Below the pieces are notes generated by a model, which was not told where the DNA came from, did not search any database, and saw only the letters and a list, made by a program, of their open reading frames with translations. The position numbers and the translations under genes were made by a program. Below, piece after piece: positions 8,741-17,237 of a DNA stretch of 37,452 nucleotides. The stretch comes from Planctomycetaceae bacterium (lineage in GTDB: Bacteria > Planctomycetota > Planctomycetia > Pirellulales > Pirellulaceae). The stretch covers positions 1-37,452 of the forward strand of contig JAHEBQ010000064.1 of assembly GCA_024642205.1 (NCBI GenBank), read 5' to 3'. Within the stretch, counting starts at the first letter, position 1. Each line of letters opens with the position of its first letter.

Positions 8741-8870
8741 CTGTTTTCTAAATTTCCAGCTGGAAACGCCGCGTCAAATCAGCAGCTCAGACCCGCCCGG
8801 AATGACAAGTCATTATTTGCAGTTCAACTCAGTCCCGATTGCCAAACGGTACAGGCAACCCATGGTTTGA

Positions 8871-9782
8871 CTAATTGATGATGTCCAACAAGGTAATTTC
8901 AAAAACCAGTGCCTGATTGGGCCCAATCATCCCTCCGGCTCCGCCTTGGGCTCCGTAGGCAAGTTGACCTGGAATCACGACCCGCCATTTACTGCCCACC
9001 TTCATGCTCTGAAGTACCTCGGAGAATCCAGGCACCATTTCACTGACGTTGAATTCTGCTGGCGATGGTGGTTCTCCGGAAGGGGGATCAACGGACGAAT
9101 CAAAAACGGTACCATCCAAAAAAGTGCCGTGATAATCGACTTTGACTTTGTTCGCGACGGTCGGTATTTTTCCGGTACCTTCCGTCAGGACTTCGTATTG
9201 AACGCCGTTATCGAGCATTTTAACATTCGGGTTTTCCGCGGCATTTTTGGCCATGTAGGCTTTCGTGGCAGCGACGTTGTCGGCGGATAATGTCTTCATT
9301 TTTTCAATTTGTCGTTTTTCGACCACTTTTTGGAATGCCATCATCAACGATTGGACTTCTTCGTCGGACATGCCAAGTTCCTTGCCGCTTGACGCCGTCG
9401 CCATTCCTTCGAAGAGCTTTTCCAGCTTGAGCCCGAAGCCACGCTGCTCAAGGTCCGCCATCATCTGGTAACCAGCGATATAGCTTTTCTTGTCTTCACC
9501 AGACGCCGCTGCTTTCATGCCGGCAAACAACTCCTGCATGTTGACCTGGCCAGCCTTCTGCCTGTTGAGGTCAGTCATCATCTTGAACCCAACAAAATAA
9601 CTGGCTTTGTCTGTTAGTGAGCCTTCATCCTGGACGACCGCGCTGGGGGTGAACCCCGGTGCGCTGGCAGCGGGCTGTTGGCCAGCCTCCTGCGCCAAAG
9701 ACGAGCCGGTAAGACAAGCACCTGAGATCATGAAACCTAGCGCCACGATCCACGTGGTCGCAACACAACTACTTCGAATCAT
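8871..9782 (-). CDS. Exported FKBP-type peptidyl-prolyl isomerase
   Basis: The protein has 303 residues. Residues 1-30 are a signal peptide (cut near SSLA/QE). Residues 58-135 hold two similar helical units: SYFVGFKMMTDL...LFAGMKAA and SYIAGYQMMADL...LFEGMATA. These match the FKBP_N dimerisation domain seen in Mip and FkpA. After a long helix comes the FKBP catalytic domain (about 190-303), with VKVDYHGTFLDGTVFDSS, the P-G-F-SEVLQSMKVG loop, IPGQLAYG and LVFEITLLDI. It catalyses cis-trans isomerisation of prolyl bonds and probably helps fold exported proteins. The frame extends upstream to 9863, but the ATG at 9782 is preceded by AAGGA and starts the signal peptide. One oddity is an insertion, PPSGEPPSPA, in the catalytic domain. 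Confidence 0.93.
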   Translation of the reverse strand: MIRSSCVATTWIVALGFMISGACLTGSSLAQEAGQQPAASAPGFTPSAVVQDEGSLTDKASYFVGFKMMTDLNRQKAGQVNMQELFAGMKAAASGEDKKSYIAGYQMMADLEQRGFGLKLEKLFEGMATASSGKELGMSDEEVQSLMMAFQKVVEKRQIEKMKTLSADNVAATKAYMAKNAAENPNVKMLDNGVQYEVLTEGTGKIPTVANKVKVDYHGTFLDGTVFDSSVDPPSGEPPSPAEFNVSEMVPGFSEVLQSMKVGSKWRVVIPGQLAYGAQGGAGGMIGPNQALVFEITLLDIIN

Positions 9783-9979
9783 TGGATTTTCCTTGGAATG
9801 TTGTTCGCAAGCCGACCAACGACGTCGAAAGCATGACCGCGAATTCGTATTTGATTTGATCAACGATTATACGACCGATATCCCGTTGGTCCATGTCTCT
9901 TTCCATCGTTTCGCCGACCTGGCCAATTGAAACTCTGTCACGTACCCAGCTTGGTTAGTTTCACCACATCCACTCCCGA

Positions 9980-11173
9980 TCATTGGCCGTTAATTCCAAC
10001 CCGCGTCTGAAGATAAATCGCAAATGTCGCCAGCCAATGGTCACCTTCATAGTGTCCACTGAAGACGTATTTGAACCCCATCTCGGCGTGATCTCTGGCC
10101 GATTTGTTCAACAATTCAACCCGTGGGTCCGACTCTGGCAATGCCGCCGCAATCGCCTGCATACACCACCCACGACTCAGGTTTAACCCAGCCAAATGAA
10201 CGATGTATCCGTCCGTTACGTCACTGACTTCGACGGGAACCAACAGGTTTCCACCGTCACCTTGGGCCAGTGTCGGGAGATATCCGTCAAGCCATTTGGC
10301 GAATTCACTCTGTGACAGAACGCGTCGCATCAAGTCCGCTTCGTTCAAACAGGACGAAAAAAAGTCCTGCCCCGACGGCTCATACTTCGTCGGATAACCG
10401 ACGTCGCTGAAATAGTAATCCCTGGCCCGCTGGACAATCAACTCCTCGAGTTCTTGCTGGTTAAGCTTGCGGGCGTAGTCCAGGATTTGACCCAACGCGA
10501 ATCCCGTGTCGGGGTGAATTCCCGTTCGAATTGGAAAACTCAACTTTGGCAAGTACTCGATTGTTCGTTGGACCAGCAACTGCTCCAGATCACGCAGGTT
10601 GTCTCGCCATATTTTCCCATCGGAATCCTCCCAGCTCTCAAGCTCTTCCACCATTCGCAGATACCAGGCCCATCCATAGGTTCGTTCAAACGTCTTGTGC
10701 TGTTTTTCCTTGAAGTAACCAAGTTCGCCAGCGAGATTTTTTTCGGAAAGATTCTCGTTCAGGGTTTGCCGAATCTCTTTCTCAATCGAACTGCCCGGAT
10801 AATCCTTGAGCAAGCGAATCAACATCCAGTGTCCATGCACGCTGCTGTGCCAGTCAAAACAGCCATAAAATGCCGGATGCATTTCTTTGGGCGTTCGCAC
10901 CGATTCCGCATCAATGACAACATTGCTCGGCTTGTTCGGGTACTCGGTTTGAATATTCTGCAAAGCAAGTTGGGCGAACGATACGACTTGTTCGTCCGTC
11001 AGGCGATCTCCCAATTTCGGCATTACAACGTCATTCACGTCGGTTTCCTTTTTCTCCTGGGCAGTGACGACTGAAAAACCTGCGCAACTGAGAACGAGCA
11101 TGACGACAAGCAGACAATGCACTTGCACCATCGATCTGAATTTGGAAACGCTGGCGATATAATTCGATATCAT
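9980..11173 (-). CDS. Exported DUF2891 family protein
   Basis: The protein has 397 residues from the ATG at 11173. A hydrophobic segment, CLLVVMLVLSCAGFSVVTAQ (residues 20-39), acts as a signal peptide, so a start at 11131 (MVQVHC) is also possible; neither has a clear ribosome site. The body carries the hallmarks of DUF2891: FYGCFDWHSSVHGHW, TYGWAWYLRMVEEL, HPDTGFALGQILDYAR, EPSGQDFFSSCLNEADLMRR and HLAGLNLSRGW. The fold is thought to be an alpha/alpha barrel, but I know of no demonstrated activity. The conserved His, Trp and Glu residues suggest a sugar- or metal-binding pocket. It lies between the FKBP gene and a sulfatase, all on one strand. Confidence 0.88.
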   Translation of the reverse strand: MISNYIASVSKFRSMVQVHCLLVVMLVLSCAGFSVVTAQEKKETDVNDVVMPKLGDRLTDEQVVSFAQLALQNIQTEYPNKPSNVVIDAESVRTPKEMHPAFYGCFDWHSSVHGHWMLIRLLKDYPGSSIEKEIRQTLNENLSEKNLAGELGYFKEKQHKTFERTYGWAWYLRMVEELESWEDSDGKIWRDNLRDLEQLLVQRTIEYLPKLSFPIRTGIHPDTGFALGQILDYARKLNQQELEELIVQRARDYYFSDVGYPTKYEPSGQDFFSSCLNEADLMRRVLSQSEFAKWLDGYLPTLAQGDGGNLLVPVEVSDVTDGYIVHLAGLNLSRGWCMQAIAAALPESDPRVELLNKSARDHAEMGFKYVFSGHYEGDHWLATFAIYLQTRVGINGQ

Positions 11174-11342
11174 GCTGTTTTGCCCGTTAGTTTTTCGTTG
11201 TAGTAAACGGTCTGGCCGTATTGTTTCAGGGGATCCATCAGAATCCGATACCACCCTCAAAGTGCTGTTGTCGGGTGATGAAACCGCCGCCGAACGACTG
11301 CAAACGATCCAAAATCAAATCCAGTCGTCGGGCAATGGATGA
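11172..11342 (+). other. Possible small ORF or gene relic (56 codons)
   Basis: A frame from the ATG at 11172 to the TGA at 11340-11342 overlaps the first two bases of the divergent DUF2891 start codon. Its first third looks random, but the last 35 codons read like a real protein end (SDTTLKVLLSGDE, AAERLQTIQNQIQ) with codon choice like the neighbours. It has no ribosome site. It could be the tail of a decayed gene or chance. The rest of the gap, 11343-11483, shows nothing. Confidence 0.25.
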
Positions 11343-11483
11343 ATGATTCAAAATACGCATTCCGATTTTTGCAAAGTTCAGACTCGTTCCAAATCTGGAC
11401 CAAACAGAGTGCCTGTTCCAGGGCCAGCCTCAAAATCCCGACGACAGAACGCGAACCTCGGGTAAAATACAGGACGGCGAAGG

Positions 11484-13022
11484 CTAGCGTTGTTTCCGGG
11501 TCGGTGTTTTCGGACCGGGATAGGGCCCCTTTCCACGGGCCAACCACTCAATATCGGAAGCCACGCGAGGTGATTTGAATCGTGGATCCTGGAATTCCCT
11601 GCAATAGCCTTCCAACTTGACTGCCAGGTCACTTGCGATCGCGCGGTACGCAGAATTTTCGATCATGTTGATTAATTCGTCCGGATCCCGTTCCAAATCA
11701 AAAAGCCAGGGCTGATCATTGGTCGCAATGACCAGTTTATAGCGATCCGTGACAGCCATCAGCCAACCAGGTATGTCACCCGTTCCTCGCGCAAAGGCAA
11801 TATCGGTCCAGGTGTCTGCTTGGTTCCCAGCGACGTTGCCAAGCAACGAGGAAAAATCACGTCCATGAAACCTGGTCTCCGTCTTGATTCCAAATATTGA
11901 CATCAACGTCGGAGCGAAGTCGACGCTGGTCAATGCCTGATCAACCACTTTTCCCTGTTTGACCACGGGAGGGTAATAAATCAAAAACGGAACACGAGCG
12001 GAGCCTTCCCAAGGCACGCCTTTGTTTTGACGATGGTGCTCACCCCGCAGATCTCCATGATCCGATGTAAAAACAATCATGGTCTTCTCCAGGATCCCTT
12101 CGTCGCTCAGCTTTTTGATCAGCCGGCCGACGTTGTCGTCGATGCATTTGACCATCCCGTAATATTTGCTTTGTCCGAATCCGGTTTTTACGTCTGGTGC
12201 GCCCCATTGCGGGATTGTCCGATCGTCAACGTCGAACGTGGTTGGTTTTTCATACGTTTGATTCGCGTACATGCTGTCGTATGGAGCCCGGACAGTATCG
12301 GGTCCGTGCGGATCAGGAATACTGACCATATAGCAAAACGGCTTCGATTTGTTCGCCTCAACGAACTCGATGGTCCGGTCCATCAGGAAATCAGTCGTAA
12401 ATGTCTTTTCATCGGCGTCTCCAACGTCATATGACGGTTCGTTCTTTTTTGTCGAGCCAACGCGCGGCCCTTGGTCGTCGGTTTTGAGATTCTTCCAGTG
12501 GCCGCGATTGAACATGAATCGATTATCATCGAATCCAAACCTGCGCCGGGGTGCCCACTGCGGCTTACCGTCCCCATCCAAGTGCCACTTACCGGCGTAA
12601 CCGGTGGCGTAGCCCAACTTGCCCAGCAGATGTCCAAACGTTACCACATCGTCGTTTAGCGGGATGTTGTTGGTCACCACCGCATGGGCCTGCGGGTACA
12701 GACCGGAAATCAAGCTTCCGCGGGACGGACTGCAAACCGGCGTCGTTGCGTAAAAACTGGTACACATTGCGCCATTTTTTGCGATCCAATCGATATTGGG
12801 AGTTTCCACAACCGATGGGCCCCACATGTAGGCCTGCCGCTTTTCCATCGTTTCCCGGTAACATCCCAGCGTACGAAAGTTGTGCTCATCGGTCATGATC
12901 ACGATCAGGTTGGGATGGTCTTCCTCACCGGCAATCGCCATCGATTCTTGACGGACGCAGCTCACGGCAACGAACACGACGGCGAGAACGATACAGTTTC
13001 GAAGAAAGAATTTACTGGACAT
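11484..13022 (-). CDS. Secreted sulfatase
   Basis: This is a 512-residue type I sulfatase from the ATG at 13022; a GTG at 13034 would add four residues. The N-terminus is hydrophobic (IVLAVVFVAVSC), a signal peptide that ends before GEEDHPNL. The metal site starts with MTDEHNF (43-49). CSPSR at 97-101 is the formylglycine motif, here the classical form with Ser at position 4, unlike CAPCR in the other sulfatase of the window. Other active-site parts are GYAGKWHLDG, SIPDPHGP, TSDHGDLRGEH and KGVPWEGSARVP. The C-terminus (WLFDLERDPDELINM) is the usual sulfatase end without extra domains. The substrate is not predictable. No sulfatase-maturing enzyme lies in the window. Confidence 0.93.
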   Translation of the reverse strand: MSSKFFLRNCIVLAVVFVAVSCVRQESMAIAGEEDHPNLIVIMTDEHNFRTLGCYRETMEKRQAYMWGPSVVETPNIDWIAKNGAMCTSFYATTPVCSPSRGSLISGLYPQAHAVVTNNIPLNDDVVTFGHLLGKLGYATGYAGKWHLDGDGKPQWAPRRRFGFDDNRFMFNRGHWKNLKTDDQGPRVGSTKKNEPSYDVGDADEKTFTTDFLMDRTIEFVEANKSKPFCYMVSIPDPHGPDTVRAPYDSMYANQTYEKPTTFDVDDRTIPQWGAPDVKTGFGQSKYYGMVKCIDDNVGRLIKKLSDEGILEKTMIVFTSDHGDLRGEHHRQNKGVPWEGSARVPFLIYYPPVVKQGKVVDQALTSVDFAPTLMSIFGIKTETRFHGRDFSSLLGNVAGNQADTWTDIAFARGTGDIPGWLMAVTDRYKLVIATNDQPWLFDLERDPDELINMIENSAYRAIASDLAVKLEGYCREFQDPRFKSPRVASDIEWLARGKGPYPGPKTPTRKQR

Positions 13023-13179
13023 GGCGAGGCTCACAATTGCTCAGACTGGAAGCCAGCATTTTCTTCGGTCCGGACGCTTGCGTCAATTGTCAATCCAGAC
13101 CGAAGTTGAATCCATCACTCAACCCATCTGGATCCGTCAATTCGTTCTCGCCAGGCACTCGTAACCAGGATACCGAAGT

Positions 13180-13842
13180 CTAACCATCTTCGAGTATTTT
13201 CTCGAGATGCACGATATGACTTCGAACGCCCTCCAGGTCGGGATTGATCCTGAGCGCCAGTCGAAAACCCTCTAACGCGGAGAACGCGTCGTCCACATGA
13301 AGATAGCAGTGCGCCATTCCCATCGCGGCAGGAAAATGAAACCGGTTACAGTTCAATGTCTCTCGACAATCTTTAACTGCCGCTTCAAACTCACCTAGCG
13401 CGCAATAAGCGATCGCGCGTTGATTCCAGGCTTCACCCAATTGGGGATTCACATTGATGAGAGATGTTGCCGTATCGATCGCTTCATCCATCCTCGATTG
13501 ATTGATCAATCGATATAGCGACAGAACGACCTGCTGCTGCGTCGTGTTTCCCTGACGTTGCCAGACCTCACGAATTCCATGATCGGCTAACAACCGAACG
13601 GCCCGGTCATGATCAACCAATGCAGCGCCCATGATCTCGTTGGCAGAAAAATCACCCAGGAAACCGATAGCCAAAATCGATGCTCGACGGGTCAAACGAC
13701 TGCCAAACCGCGCCAGTTGCTCGAGCGTTCCCATCGAATAGTTGCGCGAGACCGCGTAAATGAACGCAGCCGAATTCTCATCGGTCAAGTATTGCTGGTA
13801 GAATAGATCCAGCATCGGCAATCGGACATCGAATTCCGACAT
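13180..13842 (-). CDS. HEAT/TPR-repeat protein
   Basis: The protein has 220 residues and no signal peptide, so it is probably cytoplasmic. The first half has a HEAT-like unit (TRRASILAIGFLGDFSANEI, then AVRLLADHGIREVW). The second half has at least two tetratricopeptide repeats, AWNQRAIAYCALGEFEAAVKD and AAMGMAHCYLHVDDAFSALEG, closing with LRINPDLEGVRSHI. TPRs are protein-binding scaffolds; the partner is unknown. The ATG at 13842 has GGAG 11 bases upstream and is preferred to the GTG at 13854. It is divergent from the STN-like gene at 14068. Confidence 0.8.
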   Translation of the reverse strand: MSEFDVRLPMLDLFYQQYLTDENSAAFIYAVSRNYSMGTLEQLARFGSRLTRRASILAIGFLGDFSANEIMGAALVDHDRAVRLLADHGIREVWQRQGNTTQQQVVLSLYRLINQSRMDEAIDTATSLINVNPQLGEAWNQRAIAYCALGEFEAAVKDCRETLNCNRFHFPAAMGMAHCYLHVDDAFSALEGFRLALRINPDLEGVRSHIVHLEKILEDG

Positions 13843-14067
13843 AATTGACCGCACTCCAGGAAAAAAAACTTGAACAATCGGGCAGAAATCAACAGAGTCG
13901 CGAAGTTCAGCAAGCGACCGATACTCACCTGCCGAATACCGAGTTTAATTGGGGACTCCCGCCTTCACAACGACATGATTGCAATATGCAAACAAGTTGG
14001 CAAGCATTTGCCGATCAAAACAGGGTTCCATTTCAATCCATAGCGAATATGACGACTGGGTGATTCG

Positions 14068-15246
14068 ATGACGACTGTATTTGGGCAAAACCGGAATCAA
14101 ATCCGCGTCATGCTATCATTCTGCCGACTATCGATCGTGTCAGTTGTTTTGATTGCATGCCTCGGAGGGCTGACAATCGCACCCGTTCCGGTTGCTGGCC
14201 AGGACGTTTCAGGCGCCCGTTGGCTTACGGGACGCAAGCTTGATGAGTTCAATGAAATTGCCATTTCCGCGTGGTGGAGCGACGCGGAACTGCGTGAACG
14301 AATCATGCGGTTCTCCGTAAATCAACAACTCGCCATTTTTCTTGACCGGCGGGTCGATCCATCGATGTTGATCGAACTCTCCGTCCAAAATGTCACGAAA
14401 GAGCAGTTTTTGTGGACGGTCGCTCGACAGTCCAACCTGGGAATCTGCCGCGTGGAAGATTTTTACTACCTGGGACCGACCGAGACTGCCGCGAGGTTCC
14501 CCGCCGTTTGCCAACATTTGCGTCAATCAACATCCAGGCGACGGAATAAATCCAAAGTCGATTGGATGCGCAAGGCACCACTGAAAACCAGTTCAGTGGC
14601 TGAACCCAAAAAGATACTCCTCCAACTCGCCAACGAAAACCAGTTCCAGATCCAGAACCTCGAAGCTATTCCTCACGATCTCTGGGCTGGTTTTGAATTG
14701 CCGATCACGACGCTTCAAATTCGCGTCGCGATTCTGCTGGTTGGATTCGGCAAATCATTTGAAAGCAACGAAGACGGGTCGATTATCAGAATCGTCGATT
14801 GGCCCGACATCAAGACGACGGAGGCAACGTTTGATTCCGTCAGCAATCCGCCATCATTGGCCCGAACTCTGCGACCAAGATTTCCTGAGCTGAAAATCAG
14901 CGTCCGAGGCAAACGACTCGTCGTGTCTGGGCCGCCAGATCAGGTGGCCGAAGCCCAGAGCATGGTCGTGGCGGCACAGGAACCAGCCGGTATCGACACC
15001 ACCGAAAAAACCTACACGCTCACCACCCGCGCGCTGCGGGGCGATGTATTGGCGACAGCAGCCAACGGGGCGAATGTCGAACTGGTGTTCGACAAATCCA
15101 ATCGGGAAATTGCTAGAACACTGACCGAACTCGTCGAAGTTCATGCCGTCAAAGCCAGCCTTGACGAGTTATTGCGGCAAACACTGGCAGGCACAAAACT
15201 AAAATACGATTTGGTCGATCGTGAACTGAGGGTCACCGAACGTTAA
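14068..15246 (+). CDS. Exported protein with secretin/TonB-type N-domain (STN-like) repeats
   Basis: The protein has 392 residues. A hydrophobic segment after residue 15 (LSIVSVVLIACLGGLTIAPV) is a signal peptide. The body contains beta-alpha-beta units of the kind found at the N-terminus of secretins and TonB receptors: FSVNQQLAIFLDRRVDPSMLI, VQNVTKEQFLWTVARQSNLG and a final LTELVEVHAVKASLDELLRQ followed by LKYDLVDRELRV. It also has KRLVVSGPPDQVAEAQSMV, an N1/N2-like repeat. No secretin channel domain follows and none is encoded next door, so it is not a secretin itself. It may be a periplasmic adaptor. The ATG at 14068 lacks a clear ribosome site; 14110 is an alternative start. Confidence 0.72.
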   Translation: MTTVFGQNRNQIRVMLSFCRLSIVSVVLIACLGGLTIAPVPVAGQDVSGARWLTGRKLDEFNEIAISAWWSDAELRERIMRFSVNQQLAIFLDRRVDPSMLIELSVQNVTKEQFLWTVARQSNLGICRVEDFYYLGPTETAARFPAVCQHLRQSTSRRRNKSKVDWMRKAPLKTSSVAEPKKILLQLANENQFQIQNLEAIPHDLWAGFELPITTLQIRVAILLVGFGKSFESNEDGSIIRIVDWPDIKTTEATFDSVSNPPSLARTLRPRFPELKISVRGKRLVVSGPPDQVAEAQSMVVAAQEPAGIDTTEKTYTLTTRALRGDVLATAANGANVELVFDKSNREIARTLTELVEVHAVKASLDELLRQTLAGTKLKYDLVDRELRVTER

Positions 15247-15332
15247 GCCAAAATTTGTCCCCGGAAATCCAGTCCTGCGTGTGGATTACAGTCTCGTATG
15301 GCCAATACCAGAAATACTGGCACCCCACGATT

Positions 15333-15875
15333 TCATTCGCCAATCGAAGTATCTTCTTCGAATTGGTAGGTCTCTTCTTCGTCGGTCGTTTTCGATTCGC
15401 TCGTGTTCTGGGGCACCCCGGCAATTGGCGGAGTGCATGCTGCCGCCTGTTCGGTGGGCGAACCCAGGTTGACTCCCAATTTCGAAAGCAACTCACCTAC
15501 TTCGGTGTCCCGGCGCGCATCGACTTGCTGGATTGCCTCCTCGGTCTCCAGTTCCTTTTTCGTCAATTTGGCGATTTGTTCTTCGAAGGCACGGGTTTTC
15601 GCTTTCAGTTCCAGTATTTTTTTGCGGATGGCGGTCAAACTCGAATCAAGGTTGAGTCGTTCTTTGTTGAATTTATTGAGAATGCCGTCGACGCTTGTGG
15701 AACGGCGTCGACTTGCCGCTGCGGACCCACCCGGATCTTTGGAAGCCTTGTTGCTGGATTTCCTGCTCGATTTGACCGCAGTCGCATCTGAACGGGCACT
15801 GGTTGCTCGGAACGAGTTTTTTTTCGTTGTTCGCGGTGTTGCCGTTTTGGATTTCGTGTTTTTTTTCTTTGCCAT
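15333..15875 (-). CDS. Lys/Arg-rich coiled-coil protein of unknown function
   Basis: The protein has 180 residues. Residues 1-60 are strongly basic (MAKKKNTKSKTATPRTTKKN) with Ser, Thr and Ala, resembling the disordered tails of histone-H1-like proteins. Residues about 70-125 form a coiled coil (LNLDSSLTAIRKKILELKAK, ending in KKELETEEAIQQVDA). The C-terminal 30 residues are acidic (KTTDEEETYQFEEDTSIGE). The basic tail suggests nucleic-acid binding, but there is no known domain. An upstream frame extends to 16016; the ATG at 15875 begins the coherent protein and is chosen. Not recognised as any named family. Confidence 0.7.
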   Translation of the reverse strand: MAKKKNTKSKTATPRTTKKNSFRATSARSDATAVKSSRKSSNKASKDPGGSAAASRRRSTSVDGILNKFNKERLNLDSSLTAIRKKILELKAKTRAFEEQIAKLTKKELETEEAIQQVDARRDTEVGELLSKLGVNLGSPTEQAAACTPPIAGVPQNTSESKTTDEEETYQFEEDTSIGE

Positions 15876-16355
15876 GACAATTCCTGTATTCTCGGTGTCG
15901 AACTGGAGTTTGTTTTCTGCCGCATATTCGGAATTGTACGGCGTGAATCGACCCACCACTAGAATTCTCGAAACATCGAATTCACGAATTGAGGGCAAAA
16001 AGCGGAACGTCTTCACGATTTACGAGCAGGCCAGCGCATTCCTGGAAGACTTCACCGCGAAGTTCCCCGTTCCGCTGAAGCCCTGGTGCCAGGGGCCCGG
16101 ATCGAATGCCAGCGATTTCGACTCGCGGCGGTCCATTGTTAACCAGGGGTCAAATCAAATCCCGCCGCAGGAGCCAATACTGAACAACTTGGTTGACACC
16201 ATGATGAAGTTTTGCGCAGGACACGTCGACATCACTGCGGGCTTTTTCGGGCTGCAACCCGCGAGGAAATCCAGGCCGTGGAACCATTTGGGTCACCATT
16301 GGCAAACCGACATCGAACCGCCGAAAAAAAACGTCCAGGACACGGGGAAAAAGAG
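15876..16355. other. Gene-less region between the coiled-coil gene and tRNA-Cys
   Basis: The region carries the 5' leader of the coiled-coil gene and the 3' side of tRNA-Cys. A plus-strand open frame runs right through it from the gene antisense and into the tRNA; this is a shadow. No clear terminator for the tRNA is seen, only T-runs at 16325-16330 and 16349-16352 read on the minus strand. Confidence 0.5.
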
Positions 16356-16427
16356 AGGCGTCGGTGGGAGTCGAACCCACGATGGCGGATTTGCAATCCG
16401 CTGCCTTAGCCACTTGGCTACGACGCC
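16356..16427 (-). tRNA. tRNA-Cys (GCA anticodon)
   Basis: On the minus strand the 72-nt gene folds fully. The acceptor stem GGCGTCG pairs with CGACGCC; the D-arm is GCC/GGC around AAGTGGCTAA. The anticodon arm is GCGGA-TTGCAAA-TCCGC with anticodon GCA, the variable loop is CATC and the T-arm is GTGGG-TTCGACT-CCCAC. The discriminator base is T (U73), as expected for tRNA-Cys. CCA is not encoded. Confidence 0.97.
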
Positions 16428-16762
16428 TTGCTTTCCAAACGTCAACTACTTTTTGACGTCCGGTACGCTCGTTTGCGTGATTCAATCGAAAAAACGAATT
16501 TCGCGCTCGATTCGAATGCCATTTGCTGTTGTTTACCGTATCGAATCAAAATTTTCGGGTCAAGAGGTCTGGATAAAATGCCCAAACCTGGCGAGATCTT
16601 AGTCAATTCTGATACAGACCACACAACCCTTACCCTTTATGGTTCGGAAGATTGCGGACAGAACTTTAATGCGTCCTGGGGACTCACGGAATCATCAACG
16701 AGCTAGAGTTGTGCAAGCCCGTTTTCCCGCCTCACTCTCAGCCCACCCAGGGCGTCGACACC
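16428..16762. other. Intergenic region upstream of tRNA-Cys and the small acidic gene
   Basis: The only clear structure is the inverted repeat ACGTCAA-N7-TTGACGT at 16439-16459, 11 bp upstream of the tRNA 5' end. It may be part of the tRNA promoter region or an operator. No gene is supported here. Confidence 0.45.
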
Positions 16763-16981
16763 ATGTCCATTGCCTCCAATACTTCGTTCACTCAACTGAA
16801 CGCCAATAACCAAATCGTCGATGAAACCATCGAAGGCATTGTCAACATCGCCAATTCGCTCGACGAACACCAACCTCGTCCGGACAAACTGGAATTGGAA
16901 AAGACCACGCGATTGTTGTTTCTTTCTAGCCTGATCATGGGAGAACGGGACGACGACGATTCCGCCGAACTCGAAGACTAA
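16763..16981 (+). CDS. Small acidic protein of unknown function
   Basis: The protein has 72 residues. It starts MSIASNTSFTQLN and ends in the very acidic GERDDDDSAELED. The middle is a predicted amphipathic helix region (IVDETIEGIVNIANSL...ELEKTTRLLFLSSLI). Codon choice is like the neighbouring genes, and the longer frame to 16709 adds nothing credible. No signal peptide or metal motif. It resembles small planctomycete hypothetical proteins, but no function can be given. Confidence 0.6.
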   Translation: MSIASNTSFTQLNANNQIVDETIEGIVNIANSLDEHQPRPDKLELEKTTRLLFLSSLIMGERDDDDSAELED

Positions 16982-17029
16982 ACGCTGATCTGGCGAATGA
17001 TCTGTTACAGCTCAGCAAACAAGTTGATT

Positions 17030-17190
17030 GTAGTGCACGAGGCCCCGAGCCCCGGCGTTGTCTTGATCAGGTAGGACGCGTGACCTCGTCCACTACCAAA
17101 AAATAAAATCCAAGACATTCTTCGGCGTCCTGACAGGCGGTCACGTAGCGGCTACTTCCGGCAGACATGGAAACCTCCGGCAATCCGGAG
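17030..17190. other. Structured intergenic element (several hairpins)
   Basis: GTAGTGCACGAGG (17030-17042) pairs with CCTCGTCCACTAC (17084-17096), a 13-bp stem with one C-C mismatch enclosing 41 nt. A second hairpin, CTCCGG-CAAT-CCGGAG, is at 17175-17190, and GTAGC-G-GCTAC lies between them. There is no T-run, so these are not ordinary terminators. The element lies between two convergent genes and could be a small RNA or a paired transcript end. Confidence 0.4.
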
Positions 17191-17237
17191 CTCCGCATGA
17201 CACGTTGTGTTTGATTTCCGAACTTGACCGGAAATTT

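Noticed and set aside
13845..14063. Plus-strand 72-codon frame before the STN-like gene
   Set aside because: It starts at a TTG without a ribosome site, overlaps the divergent TPR gene's start and has a random-looking composition.
15403..16602. Plus-strand 399-codon frame from the coiled-coil gene to beyond tRNA-Cys
   Set aside because: It is antisense to the Lys-rich gene and runs straight through the tRNA. The opposite frame there reads RRSQVAKAADCKSAIVGSTP, the well-known false translation of a tRNA.
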